Shown: positions 42,661 to 50,568 of the stretch, piece by piece
How the letters are laid out: every line of letters begins with the position of its first letter
Numbering within the stretch: the first letter of the stretch is position 1
Assembly (NCBI RefSeq): GCF_014649955.1
Contig: NZ_BMUA01000001.1
Coordinates: forward strand, 558,001-622,000
DNA: 64,000 nt
Source: Streptomyces violascens
Lineage (GTDB): Bacteria > Actinomycetota > Actinomycetes > Streptomycetales > Streptomycetaceae
Direction: 5' to 3'
Position numbers and translations under genes: made by a program
Notes under the pieces: model-generated
What the model was told of the DNA's origin: nothing
Seen by the model: the letters and a program-made list of their open reading frames with translations, nothing else
Database searches by the model: none

Positions 42661-43578
42661 GTGTCATCGGGGCAGCAGGTACGCGCCCAGTCGGCCGCGA
42701 TCACGCCGAGCGGGGAGCCCTCGGACCATGAGCGCGCCCCGGCGGACCGGGTCCGCGCGCTGTTCGACGGCCACCGGCTCTCCCCCGGGCAGCGGCGCAT
42801 CGCTCAGTACCTCATCGACCACCTCACCGACGCGGCCTTCCTCTCGATCACCGAGCTCGCGGAACGGGTCGGCGTAAGCCAGCCGTCCGTGACCCGCTTC
42901 GCCTCGTCCCTCGGCTACAGCGGCTATCCCGCACTGCGGGAGGTTCTCCAGCCGATCGCTCTGAGCGCGGTCGCGGGCACTCCGGAAGGCCGAGAAGAGA
43001 GCCGTCACAACGAGCTCCAGGCGGCGGTGGACGCCGAGATCGAGAACCTGGAGCACGTGCGCCGCCTGGTCGCCAACACCACCCAGGTCCTGGAGATCGG
43101 CCGCGAGCTGGCCTTCTCGGTGCCGCTGACCGTCCTCGGCCTCAGAATCTCCGTGTCCCTCGCGGAGTACTTCGCGTACGCGGCCCGGCGCATCCACCCC
43201 GATGTGCGGGTGGTGACGCGTGGCGGCAGCGTCGCCTATGACGCGCTGCTGCAGTCCCGCTCGGCGGGCGGGACCTGGGTGCTGGCCTTCGCGATGCCCC
43301 GGCACGCCAAGGAGACCCTCTCCGCGATGCGGGCGGCTCGCAGCGCCGGGCTGCGTGTCGCGCTGGTCACGGACACCACGCTCGGCCCGCTCGTCGACGA
43401 GGCCGACGTGGCACTGACCGCGGGCACCGGCTCACGGCTGGTGTTCGACTCGTACGCGGCTCCGAGCGTGCTCGCCGCGGCCATCCTCCAGGCGATGGCC
43501 GACGCCGATCCCGAGCGGACGCAGGCGCGGCTCGAAGAGTACGAGCAGGCCGCCGACAAGCACGGCTTCTTCCTCTAG
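42661..43578 (+). CDS. MurR/RpiR-family regulator
   Basis: 305 aa. N-terminal HTH_6 domain (ITELAERVGVSQPSVTRFASSLGYSGYPALRE) and C-terminal SIS sugar-phosphate-binding domain (LTVLGLRISVSLAEYFAYAA, SYAAPSVLAAAILQAM). It would sense a phosphosugar or related metabolite. GTG 42661 has AAGGAGG seven bases upstream; ATG 42637 lies before that site. The AT-richer TATGTTTTGAGC just upstream may hold its promoter. No sugar gene is adjacent, so its regulon lies elsewhere or includes the gap at 43.7 kb. Confidence 0.92.
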   Translation: MSSGQQVRAQSAAITPSGEPSDHERAPADRVRALFDGHRLSPGQRRIAQYLIDHLTDAAFLSITELAERVGVSQPSVTRFASSLGYSGYPALREVLQPIALSAVAGTPEGREESRHNELQAAVDAEIENLEHVRRLVANTTQVLEIGRELAFSVPLTVLGLRISVSLAEYFAYAARRIHPDVRVVTRGGSVAYDALLQSRSAGGTWVLAFAMPRHAKETLSAMRAARSAGLRVALVTDTTLGPLVDEADVALTAGTGSRLVFDSYAAPSVLAAAILQAMADADPERTQARLEEYEQAADKHGFFL

Positions 43579-43593
43579 GGCTGTGACAGCCCT
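43577..43593. terminator. Hairpin at the RpiR stop codon
   Basis: Seven-base stem AGGGCTG/CAGCCCT with a TGA loop, starting inside the TAG stop of the regulator gene. Short, so termination is probably partial. Confidence 0.5.
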
Positions 43594-43983
43594 CTAGGGC
43601 ATGACGGTCCTTCAAGGCTTCGCCCGGCCCGCCAAGCAGCCGGCCTTTCCGTTTCTTCCCGCCGGGCCCGATTCGCCCAGGTCACTGCGCAAGATCTTCA
43701 CACCGTCGAGGCGTATGAATTTTTTCATACCCTTGTGTACTCAACGGTATATATGTTTACTGAGCCGTGGCGACCACCGATCTCTTCCTGCCAAAGGGCG
43801 ACCCCAGTCCCTCTGAGAACGAACAGCCGACGTGACGCTCTCCCCCTCCTCCTCACGTCGCGCCGACTGTCCGATCCAGGCTGTTGGATCCGGTGGAACG
43901 CCCGTGGCGGCCTCGGCTAACCCCTGAGCCGGGGCCGCCCCCCTCTCTCGATCAGAGTTCGACAATCTTCGGAAGCGACGAGA
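43579..43983. other. 405-bp intergenic region with AT-rich promoter
   Basis: After the RpiR hairpin the region has no convincing gene. Its centre (43710-43760) is markedly AT-rich and contains a palindrome and TATATA element (listed separately). The downstream 230 bp to the next ATG would be a long 5' untranslated region; it contains a short hairpin CCTCGGCTAACCCCTGAGCCGGGG-like fold near 43910-43935. Confidence 0.5.
43713..43756 (+). promoter_or_regulatory. AT-rich promoter with 18-bp palindrome
   Basis: GTATGAA-TTTT-TTCATAC (43713-43730) is a perfect inverted repeat. Its right arm contains TTCATA, which with TATATA 18 bp later forms a plausible promoter. A repressor on the palindrome would block the -35 box. 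TGAA-N-TTCA-type palindromes are in keeping with RpiR-family sites, and the regulator gene is just upstream. Confidence 0.5.
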
Positions 43984-44388
43984 ATGTCCCCTACGGCCCC
44001 CACCACCACGCTCAGCCCGGACTGGCCCTGCCAGGTCAAATCGCCGGGGAGTCGTGACTGGGAACGCACCGCCACCCGTTGGCTGCGCGACCTGCTGCCG
44101 GCCCGCTACGCCGGCTACTCACCCCTCATCCGCCACCACGTCCTGCTCGCGCGGCACGCCCAGATCCAGGTGCAGCACGAGATACGCGCGGTGCGCGTCG
44201 CCCTCCAGACCAGCCGCGCGGAACTGCCCACCCTGGGCGTGGCCCCGGCCGTCATCGAGAACACCATCCGGATGTACGCGATGGAGCTCGAACAGCTGGG
44301 GCGCCTGGCCCGGGGCGTCCGCCTCGTCATGGAGGCCCTCATGGACGACGGCGCCCCGCCACGCAGGACACACGTACCGCGAAGGTGA
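43984..44388 (+). CDS. Conserved helical protein, unknown function
   Basis: 134 aa, soluble and mostly helical, with DWERTATRWLRDLLPARYAG, RHHVLLARHAQIQVQHEIRA and VIENTIRMYAMELEQLGRLA. The pattern is that of an unnamed Streptomyces family. GGAAG precedes the ATG. It could be the target of the AT-rich promoter at 43.72 kb. No catalytic motif. Confidence 0.7.
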   Translation: MSPTAPTTTLSPDWPCQVKSPGSRDWERTATRWLRDLLPARYAGYSPLIRHHVLLARHAQIQVQHEIRAVRVALQTSRAELPTLGVAPAVIENTIRMYAMELEQLGRLARGVRLVMEALMDDGAPPRRTHVPRR

Positions 44389-44406
44389 CTCCGGCGCCTC
44401 CGGGGT

Positions 44407-45480
44407 CTACACCGGCTCCGGCAGGTCGAGCCGCGTGAGGTGTTCGGGCGTGAGCGCGCGCAGGAAGTCGGCCGCGTCGAAGGCCTCCCCGGTGGCGACC
44501 ACACCCGTCGCGCGGGAGCGGCCGTCGAGGATGCGTGCGAGGGCCTCGACGACGAGCGGCGCCGTGACCGCGTAGATGTCACGGCCGCCCGCGACCGCCC
44601 GGCGCGTCTCGCCGCCCCTGCGGACGGCCGCCTCGACGAGGAACGTCTGGGCCGAGCGCCCGCTGCTGTCGGCGGGCACGGGCTCGGGGGTGGTGGCATC
44701 CCGTACGTCACGCAGCGGCGCCAGGTTCATGACGGCACGCACCTCTGGTGTGCGCACATGGTGCGAGACGGTCACCTGGTCGGCCGTCGCGAACGGAGCG
44801 GCGTCCTGCCTCCCGAACGGCTCGGGAAAGTCCCACGGGAATTCCTGCGGCGTGTAGTCGAAGGGCCTCAACTTGCCTGCGGTGTAGGTGAGTTGCTGCC
44901 CGGCGTTGCTCTTTCCGGTGAGCCGGCTGCCGAGGGTCGGCAGCCAGCTGTCGAGGGCGTACGAGAGGACCACCTCGTCCGCCTCCGTCCAGTCGCCCAG
45001 GGCCGCGGTGGCCAGCAGGTCGCCGACCGCGCCGTAGAAGGCGACCGAGGGTGCGAGGACGATGCCCGCCTCCCTGGCCCGCTCGTCGTAGGTGTCGAAC
45101 AGCGCGGCCGTGACGGCCTGTTCGGCCGCCACGTCCAGGTACGGAATGCGGGCACGCAGTGCCGCCTGGGTCACGGGGAGCGCGGTCGCGAGGAACGGCC
45201 CCGCACAGTTGACGACCGCCGATGTGCCCTCCAGGGCGCGGTCCAGGGAGGCCGCGTCCCCGGTCGACGCGACGCGCACCGGGGCGTCGGGGGCGAGCTC
45301 GCCGAGCCCGTCGAGCTTGGCCCGGTCACGGCCGACGAGTACGACTCGCGCACCCCGGCGCAGGAGCTCCTTCACGACGAAACGGCCCGTGTGGCCGGCG
45401 GCCCCCATGACGGCGACGGGCCGCTCGTCGGGCCAGTCGGCAGTGTGCGGAACAGACATGGGGGAAAGGGCGGAACTCAT
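44407..45480 (-). CDS. Saccharopine-dehydrogenase-like NAD(P)-binding oxidoreductase
   Basis: 357 aa. Rossmann start VAVMGAAGHTGRFVVKELLR, then GRDRAKLDGLGEL and VVNCAGPF, typical of the saccharopine dehydrogenase-like/trans-acting enoyl reductase group. The C-terminal part matches the group's less conserved domain (YALDSWLPTLGSRLTGKSN). GGGAG precedes the start at 45480; MSVPHT at 45459 is an alternative. Divergent from a GlxA-type regulator, which probably controls it. Substrate unknown. Confidence 0.87.
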   Translation of the reverse strand: MSSALSPMSVPHTADWPDERPVAVMGAAGHTGRFVVKELLRRGARVVLVGRDRAKLDGLGELAPDAPVRVASTGDAASLDRALEGTSAVVNCAGPFLATALPVTQAALRARIPYLDVAAEQAVTAALFDTYDERAREAGIVLAPSVAFYGAVGDLLATAALGDWTEADEVVLSYALDSWLPTLGSRLTGKSNAGQQLTYTAGKLRPFDYTPQEFPWDFPEPFGRQDAAPFATADQVTVSHHVRTPEVRAVMNLAPLRDVRDATTPEPVPADSSGRSAQTFLVEAAVRRGGETRRAVAGGRDIYAVTAPLVVEALARILDGRSRATGVVATGEAFDAADFLRALTPEHLTRLDLPEPV

Positions 45481-45588
45481 CGCTGGCTCCCGAATTTCTG
45501 CAGGTGGTATGTGGTGTGACGCCATAGTGCGGGCCCGGGGCCCACAGCCACCAGCGGCCGGAATGACGAGGGGCGTACAGTTTCGGAC

Positions 45589-45678
45589 ATGACTGCTTCG
45601 GGTGTGACTGCTTCGGACACGGCCGCTTCGAGCACCGGCGCTTCGGACACGGCCGCATTCGCGACTTCGGGTGGCCGG
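45589..45678. repeat. 15-bp tandem repeat at the start of the GlxA-type gene
   Basis: In-frame 15-bp units such as ACGGCCGCTTCGGAC, about five imperfect copies, encode Thr-Ala-Ser-rich pentapeptides. Arrangement and unit length match the repeats at 36.0 kb and 9.1 kb. Confidence 0.8.
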
Positions 45679-46614
45679 TCCGTGGCGCTCGCCGTCGCCG
45701 AGGGGAGCATGCTCTTCGAGGCCGCGGCGGCCTGCGAGGTGTTCGGCACCGACCACTCCGAGCTGGTCAACCCCTGGTACTCGTTCCGCGCGTGCGGTTC
45801 GCGGCAGGCCCGCGTCGGGGGCTGGCTGCGCGCCGACACCACCCACGGCCTGGACACCCTGGCCTCCGCGCACACGGTGATCGTCCCGGCCCAGGACGAC
45901 ATCGAGGGCGACCCGCCGGGCGAGCTGATCGACGCCGTCCGCGCCGCGCACGCCGCGGGCGCCCGCATCGTCTCGCTGTGCACCGGGGCGTTCGTCCTGG
46001 CCGCGGCGGGGCTCCTGGACGGCCGCCGCGCCACCACGCACTGGGCTCATGCCGACCTGCTCGCCGCGCGGTACCCGAAGGTGACGGTCGACGCCGGGGT
46101 CCTGTTCACCGATGAGGACGGCGTCCTCACCTCGGCGGGCAAGGCCGCCGGGATGGACCTGTGCCTGCACATCGTCCGTACCGACCACGGCGCGACGGTG
46201 GCCAACGCGCTGGCCCGCCACCTGGTCGTGCCCCCGCACCGGGACGGCGGCCAGGCGCAGTTCATTCCCGCGCCGGTGACCCACGGGCGCGACCACCCGC
46301 TCGCCGAGCTGCTGCCGTGGGCCCTCGAACGTCTCGACCAGCCGCTCACGGTGGAGGACCTGGCCCGGCAGGCGGCCATGAGCAGCCGCAATCTGGCCCG
46401 GCACTTCCATGCCGTCACAGGAACCTCGCCGCTGCGCTGGCTGCTGAGCCAGCGCGTACGGCTTGCGCAGGAACTCCTGGAGTCGGGCGACGACAGCGTC
46501 GAGCACATCGCGGCGCGCACGGGTATGGGGACGTCCGCCACTCTGCGCCGCCATTTCGCCCGCGTCACGGGCCTGCCGCCCGAGGCGTACCGGCGCACTT
46601 TCGGCGTGCGCTGA
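45589..46614 (+). CDS. GlxA-type AraC regulator (DJ-1/PfpI plus AraC domain)
   Basis: 341 aa. DJ-1/PfpI-like amidase domain with the nucleophile-elbow stretch VSLCTGAFVLAAAGLLDG and TTHWAHADLLA, followed by AraC double helix-turn-helix (LARQAAMSSRNLARHFHAVT and ARTGMGTSATLRRHFARVTG). Divergent from the oxidoreductase gene by 108 bp. The first 30 residues are low complexity in five-residue steps (TASGV TASDT AASST GASDT). Confidence 0.92.
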   Translation: MTASGVTASDTAASSTGASDTAAFATSGGRSVALAVAEGSMLFEAAAACEVFGTDHSELVNPWYSFRACGSRQARVGGWLRADTTHGLDTLASAHTVIVPAQDDIEGDPPGELIDAVRAAHAAGARIVSLCTGAFVLAAAGLLDGRRATTHWAHADLLAARYPKVTVDAGVLFTDEDGVLTSAGKAAGMDLCLHIVRTDHGATVANALARHLVVPPHRDGGQAQFIPAPVTHGRDHPLAELLPWALERLDQPLTVEDLARQAAMSSRNLARHFHAVTGTSPLRWLLSQRVRLAQELLESGDDSVEHIAARTGMGTSATLRRHFARVTGLPPEAYRRTFGVR

Positions 46615-46655
46615 CATCCCCTCGGGCCGAGCACCGGTCCGAGGGGACGCTTGGT

Positions 46656-46952
46656 TCAGAGGACGAACACGCTCCGGCTTCCGTTGGGGTGGTAGGTCTC
46701 ACCGGGATAGATCAACCAGGTGACCTGCCCGGTGCAGTCGGCCCCGGAGTGCACCTCGGCGATCGCGTCCGTGTAGTTGCTCACCACAGGCGGCACGAAG
46801 TCCCCGAGCGGGAAGCAGCCGCTCGGATCTTGGTGGGCCACCCCGTCGACGACCAGGAATCCATGAGCCGCGTACGCCGCAGTCGGCGCCCCCAGCGCGA
46901 GTGCCGCGGCCGCGGTGAACACACCGAGCGCCGTCGCCATGCGTCGCACCAT
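46656..46952 (-). CDS. Small secreted protein with paired cysteines
   Basis: 98 aa. Signal peptide (MVRRMATALGVFTAAAALAL, cleavage near AYAAHG) and a mature part of about 70 residues with two Cys (PSGCFPL, GADCTGQ) likely forming a disulfide. The start at 46952 has AAGGGG eight bases upstream. The VTWLIYPGETYHPNGSRSVF end suggests a small beta-sandwich. No named family recognised. Confidence 0.75.
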   Translation of the reverse strand: MVRRMATALGVFTAAAALALGAPTAAYAAHGFLVVDGVAHQDPSGCFPLGDFVPPVVSNYTDAIAEVHSGADCTGQVTWLIYPGETYHPNGSRSVFVL

Positions 46953-47193
46953 GCACATACCCCTTCCGTCACCACAGGCCGCACCCTTGTGGGGCCCACT
47001 GATGCAACTCACCGTATGTGTGTGGCTACTTGACGTCACAGGCGTACGGAGGTGAAGCCGTCCCGCGTCAACGCGCCCTGAGCCGACGACCCGGCCGCAC
47101 AGGGTCGGCTCACACCCGACATGCGATCTACCGGGGCACGTGCGAGCGTGGAGGTGGCTCTACCTCCGACCTGCCCAGCAGGGGGCGACCACC

Positions 47194-47361
47194 ATGAGCA
47201 AGAAGCAGACCCGCCAGAACCGGGGAGCACGCACCGGCGGCCATGACCGGAGCACCACCTCCGAGGTCAAGGAGCAGGCCAAGACCCCCACCGCGCCGGA
47301 AACGACGCACTCCACGCCAGAGGCCTCCCACAAGCAGCCGCGGAAGTTCGGCCACAACTAG
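47194..47361 (+). CDS. Small basic, disordered protein
   Basis: 55 aa, rich in Lys, Thr, Glu and Gln, beginning MSKKQTRQNRGARTGGHD and ending QPRKFGHN. No hydrophobic segment and no domain. A GGGGG precedes the ATG at 47194. Composition differs from random GC-rich frames, which supports it as a real small gene, but function is unknown. Confidence 0.5.
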   Translation: MSKKQTRQNRGARTGGHDRSTTSEVKEQAKTPTAPETTHSTPEASHKQPRKFGHN

Positions 47362-47393
47362 CCCTGCCTGGCGACTCCCCATGGCTGCACCTG

Positions 47394-47441
47394 GCCGCCG
47401 GATCCGCCTTGGTTCCTCGACCGGGCGACGGATCCGGCGGC
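47394..47441. terminator. Terminator hairpin between convergent genes
   Basis: Perfect 13-bp stem (47394-47406 with 47429-47441) around a 22-base loop, between the small basic protein gene and the GNAT gene. Confidence 0.72.
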
Positions 47442-47529
47442 GTTCATACGCTGCCGACCAATCCGATGCGCCGCGAAACCGGGTGGCTGCGTAAGCGAGT
47501 TGGTGACACCTACGGCTGCTCCATGGCAG

Positions 47530-48090
47530 TCAGGACGCTCGCTCGGCCGCCCGCCACTCCGGGGCGAGCACGGACCAGATCTCCTCGTCGTGCCGCGCGC
47601 CCCGGTACAGGTAGCTCTCCCGCAGCACGCCGTCCTTCGTCATGCCTAGACGTCGGGCCACCGCGATGCTGGGTTCGTTGGCTGCCGAGACCCACCACTC
47701 CACGCGGTGGATGCCGCGCTCCTCGACGGCCCAGTCGATGATCGCGCGCACGGCCCGGGTCACCAGGCCCCTGCCCACCGCCGACGGCTCCAGCCAGCAG
47801 CCCGCCTCGGCGATGCCCTGCGCGGTGTCCAGCCTCCGGAACAGCACGGCGCCGACCAGCCGGCCGTCGGTCCGGATGCCGTAGAGCCGCCCGGTGTCGG
47901 CGGCCGTCCTGTCCGCGTACGTCTGAAGGAACGCCCGGCTCGACTCCAGGTCCGTCACGACATCGGGCAGCCCGTTGTACCGCCCGATGAACTCCCGCCC
48001 GCGCTCCACATGGTTCAGGAACTCCTCGGCCTGCCAGGGTTCGAGCGGGCGCAGCTCGGCGCCGTCCTCGCCCAGGGATATCGCGTACAT
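47530..48090 (-). CDS. GNAT acetyltransferase (RimJ/RimL type)
   Basis: 186 aa. Starts MYAISLGEDGAELRPLEPWQ; the acetyl-CoA site is the WLEPSAVGRGLVTRAVRAII stretch with the R/Q-x-x-G-x-G/A variant, followed by VEWWVSAANEPSIAVARRLG. Family members acetylate protein N-termini or small amines. The start at 48090 is the first Met of the conserved part. Stand-alone. Confidence 0.92.
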   Translation of the reverse strand: MYAISLGEDGAELRPLEPWQAEEFLNHVERGREFIGRYNGLPDVVTDLESSRAFLQTYADRTAADTGRLYGIRTDGRLVGAVLFRRLDTAQGIAEAGCWLEPSAVGRGLVTRAVRAIIDWAVEERGIHRVEWWVSAANEPSIAVARRLGMTKDGVLRESYLYRGARHDEEIWSVLAPEWRAAERAS

Positions 48091-48261
48091 CCACACCCTC
48101 CACGGTCTCGACGTGCGCCCACGGCGCCGTCGACCAGACCCTACGGTCAACGGTCGCTGGGCGGCAGCGCGCGCCTCGCGGGAACACGGCACCACCCTGC
48201 CCCTGTGCTGGTGGTGTCGCGGATCCGCCAGAAACGGCCTTCCCTTCCTGCTGAAGTCGGG

Positions 48262-48921
48262 GTGCTCGTGCTGCTGCTCCTGGTGCTCCCTCCGCTCCCT
48301 GCCGCCCACACGACCCGGTTGCATGTGCTCGGCGACATGGGTCCGGAGCGTCAACACCCGGTTGGCACTGGGGATTACGTTCCTTGTCGTCTCGCACACT
48401 TCGGCACCTACACCTATGTGGCGCCGTTTCTGGAGCGGGTGACACATGTGGGCTCCGGCCACATCACGCTCTTCCTGCTCATCTACGAAGTGGCGGGCAT
48501 CGTCGGCAACTTCCTCGGCGGGTCGTCCGTCGCGCGCCACTCCCGAGGCACCTTCGCGGCAGCCGCCGCGCTCATCGCCGGAGCCACCCTGCCGCTCCCG
48601 GTCCTCGGCCGGTGGGAGCTGGGCGCAGTGGCTCTGCTGATCGCGTGGGGCGTCGGCTACGGGGCCGTGCCGGTCTGCTCGCAGTCCTGGTTCTCGACGG
48701 CCTCCCCCGAGGCGCCGGAGGCGTCCACCGTGCTGTTCACCGCGTCGTTCCAGGCCACGTTGTCCACCGGCGCGCTGGTCGGCGGCGTCGTGGTCGACCA
48801 CACATCGCCCTCGACGGTCATGACGACGGGGGGTGTGGCGGCCGTCCTGATGGTGCTCGTGGTGTGGGTCCACCACATAAGGAAGGTTGAGTGGCCCGAG
48901 ACCCGGCAGGGGCGCCGGTGA
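48262..48921 (+). pseudogene. Truncated and frameshifted MFS transporter
   Basis: Only the C-terminal half of a drug-efflux MFS protein remains. One frame gives VLVLLLLVLPPLPAAH and LHVLGDM; the next piece NTRLALGITFLVV is in another frame; then the first frame resumes with GTYTYVAPFLERVTHVGSGH and continues through GIVGNFLGGSSVARHSRGTF to the stop. Two compensating indels (near 48345 and 48400) and loss of the first helices make it nonfunctional. The missing 5' part is replaced by the GNAT gene on the opposite strand. Confidence 0.82.
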
Positions 48922-49009
48922 CGCCCAATTCCCTTGAATGCGCGTCAATTTGGCCAGTGGCAACCGAGGCGTCAGGTCGGGGTGTGAGGTCGAGCCGTCA
49001 AGTCATCGG

Positions 49010-49453
49010 TCAGGGCAGATCCGAGCGGCCCAGCCATGCGGGCTCCACGGGGACGCCGTCCGCGTACCGCGCCGGCGGAGCGGACGGCATCGGGGGTGTC
49101 CGGGACGGCACCGCGTCGGCGGGTTCCGGTTGCGGTTCACGTTCCGGTTGCGGTTCTGGCTCACGCTTCGGCTTCGGCGCGGCGGAGTCCTCCAGCAACT
49201 CGGCGACGGTGAACCGGGCGCTGTAGGACTGCCAGGAGCCGTCGATGACGAGCACGAAACCGTCGCCGTCCCGGAAGAGCCGGCGCCGCTTCGGATTCCG
49301 TGGGTGCTCGGGCGTAAAGCGCCGGGCTCGGCCCTCCAGCTCCGCGAGGGCTTCGTCGCGCGAGCCTTCCACATGCGTCAGCACGTACGCCTCCACATGC
49401 TTGCGATCCCCCGTACCCACCGTCATCTCGGCGATCAGCCCCCATGTCGGCAC
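49010..49453 (-). CDS. Conserved hypothetical protein with Pro/Glu-rich tail
   Basis: 147 aa. N-terminal 90 residues form a compact alpha+beta domain (WGLIAEMTVGTGDRKHVEAY, RRLFRDGDGFVLVIDGSWQS). The tail is low complexity (PEPQPEREPQPEP) and ends in a short conserved-looking segment. GTG start at 49453 with AAAGGAG six bases upstream. Such proteins are common in Streptomyces, with no assigned role. Confidence 0.72.
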   Translation of the reverse strand: MPTWGLIAEMTVGTGDRKHVEAYVLTHVEGSRDEALAELEGRARRFTPEHPRNPKRRRLFRDGDGFVLVIDGSWQSYSARFTVAELLEDSAAPKPKREPEPQPEREPQPEPADAVPSRTPPMPSAPPARYADGVPVEPAWLGRSDLP

Positions 49454-49523
49454 GAGCCACTCCTTTCCCCTCGGGTACGAATCGGCCACCGCAACCAGCG
49501 AACCGGCATCCCCCTCGGCGCCC

Positions 49524-50363
49524 TCAGAACTCCGAGTTGGCGACCCAGCGGGCGAGCAGGTCCTCGTCCCCGGAGGTCTCGAAGGCGTCCGAAGTCCGGT
49601 CGAGGCGTCCGTACATGAGCAGCAACAGATCCGCGGCGGCTCCCTCGACAGTGGCATCCGCCAGGTTCGTGGCCTCGGGATTCGTGGCCTCGGCGTCCGC
49701 GGGTACGAGCTCGAAGCCGTCGGGGCGCAGGCGGATCAGCCAGTCGCCGGCCCGGTCGGTGCAGCGGAAGCGAATGGTCTCGTCCTGGCCGCGCAGGTGC
49801 GCGGTCTTGGGCGCGAACGACGCGGCGAACGGCAGGTTGACCAGGAATTCGTCCACCCCGTCGGCCGCGAGAGCGGGATCGATGACAGGCCGGAGGCCGA
49901 CGGCGAGTTCCGCGTCGACGCGGTGCACCAGCGTCTCGAACAGCATCCGCCGCATCCAGAACCGGGCATGGGGATCGGCGCCCCACACCCACATCGGGGC
50001 GTCCGGGTCGGTGTCGGCGAAGGCCCGGGCCGCCACCTGCGAGCTGGCCGTCAGCCAGCCGGGGTAGCCGGCGTCGTCGGCCGGCAGGTCCAGTTCGGCG
50101 TCGCGGGTGAGAGGCCGCTCCTGGACGCGCTGACGCAGCAGCCCGGAGAACATGCGCTGCACGCTTCCGGTGTGCCTGATCAGGTCGACGAGCGTCCAGC
50201 CGGGGCAGCTCGGCACCGGCGTCGCCAGGTCCGCTCCCTCGACGACCGCCACGAACCTGGCGGTCTCCGTCATCACCGCCTCGCGGTGGGTCGCCGAGGC
50301 GGAAACCCAGCGCGAGTCATGTGACCCGTCCATGCCCATGCCCATACCCGTGCCGCTGTCCAT
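49524..50363 (-). CDS. Maleylpyruvate isomerase-family (mycothiol-dependent-type) protein
   Basis: 279 aa. DinB-like four-helix bundle with PSCPGWTLVDLIRHTGSVQRM, the His that ligates metal, ETLVHRVDAELAVGL with the second metal His, and a C-terminal SCP-2-like part (FRCTDRAGDWLIRL). Members use mycothiol to modify electrophiles. The first 30 residues (Met/Gly-rich) are unusual and the real start may be one of several downstream Met or Val codons. Confidence 0.88.
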   Translation of the reverse strand: MDSGTGMGMGMDGSHDSRWVSASATHREAVMTETARFVAVVEGADLATPVPSCPGWTLVDLIRHTGSVQRMFSGLLRQRVQERPLTRDAELDLPADDAGYPGWLTASSQVAARAFADTDPDAPMWVWGADPHARFWMRRMLFETLVHRVDAELAVGLRPVIDPALAADGVDEFLVNLPFAASFAPKTAHLRGQDETIRFRCTDRAGDWLIRLRPDGFELVPADAEATNPEATNLADATVEGAAADLLLLMYGRLDRTSDAFETSGDEDLLARWVANSEF

Positions 50364-50501
50364 GTGGCTGCACCTTTTCCCTTTTCGCTTCTACGGTCCG
50401 ACAGCCCGATCGGTGCGCGTCTCGGGCGCTCCTCCACGGTCTGTCCGGGATCAGTCTGCTCCGGGGGCGGTCTCCTCGCGGACTCGGGGCACCTCTGCGG
50501 C

Positions 50502-50520
50502 AGTGTGCTCGGAGCACACT
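50502..50520. promoter_or_regulatory. 19-bp palindrome upstream of the PP2C gene
   Basis: AGTGTGCTC-G-GAGCACACT, nine-base arms around a single base, in the 205-bp gap between divergent genes. The one-base centre excludes a stable hairpin loop, so it is more likely a protein-binding site than a terminator. Confidence 0.7.
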
Positions 50521-50568
50521 CGGCCAGGCGTGCTGTGTGTGGGTGGCGGTGCAGTGTATTCAGGAGTG

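Noticed and set aside
47707..48921. The whole 404-residue frame as an intact transporter
   Set aside because: Its first half is antisense to the GNAT gene and has no membrane helices; only the end is transporter-like, with a frame change inside.
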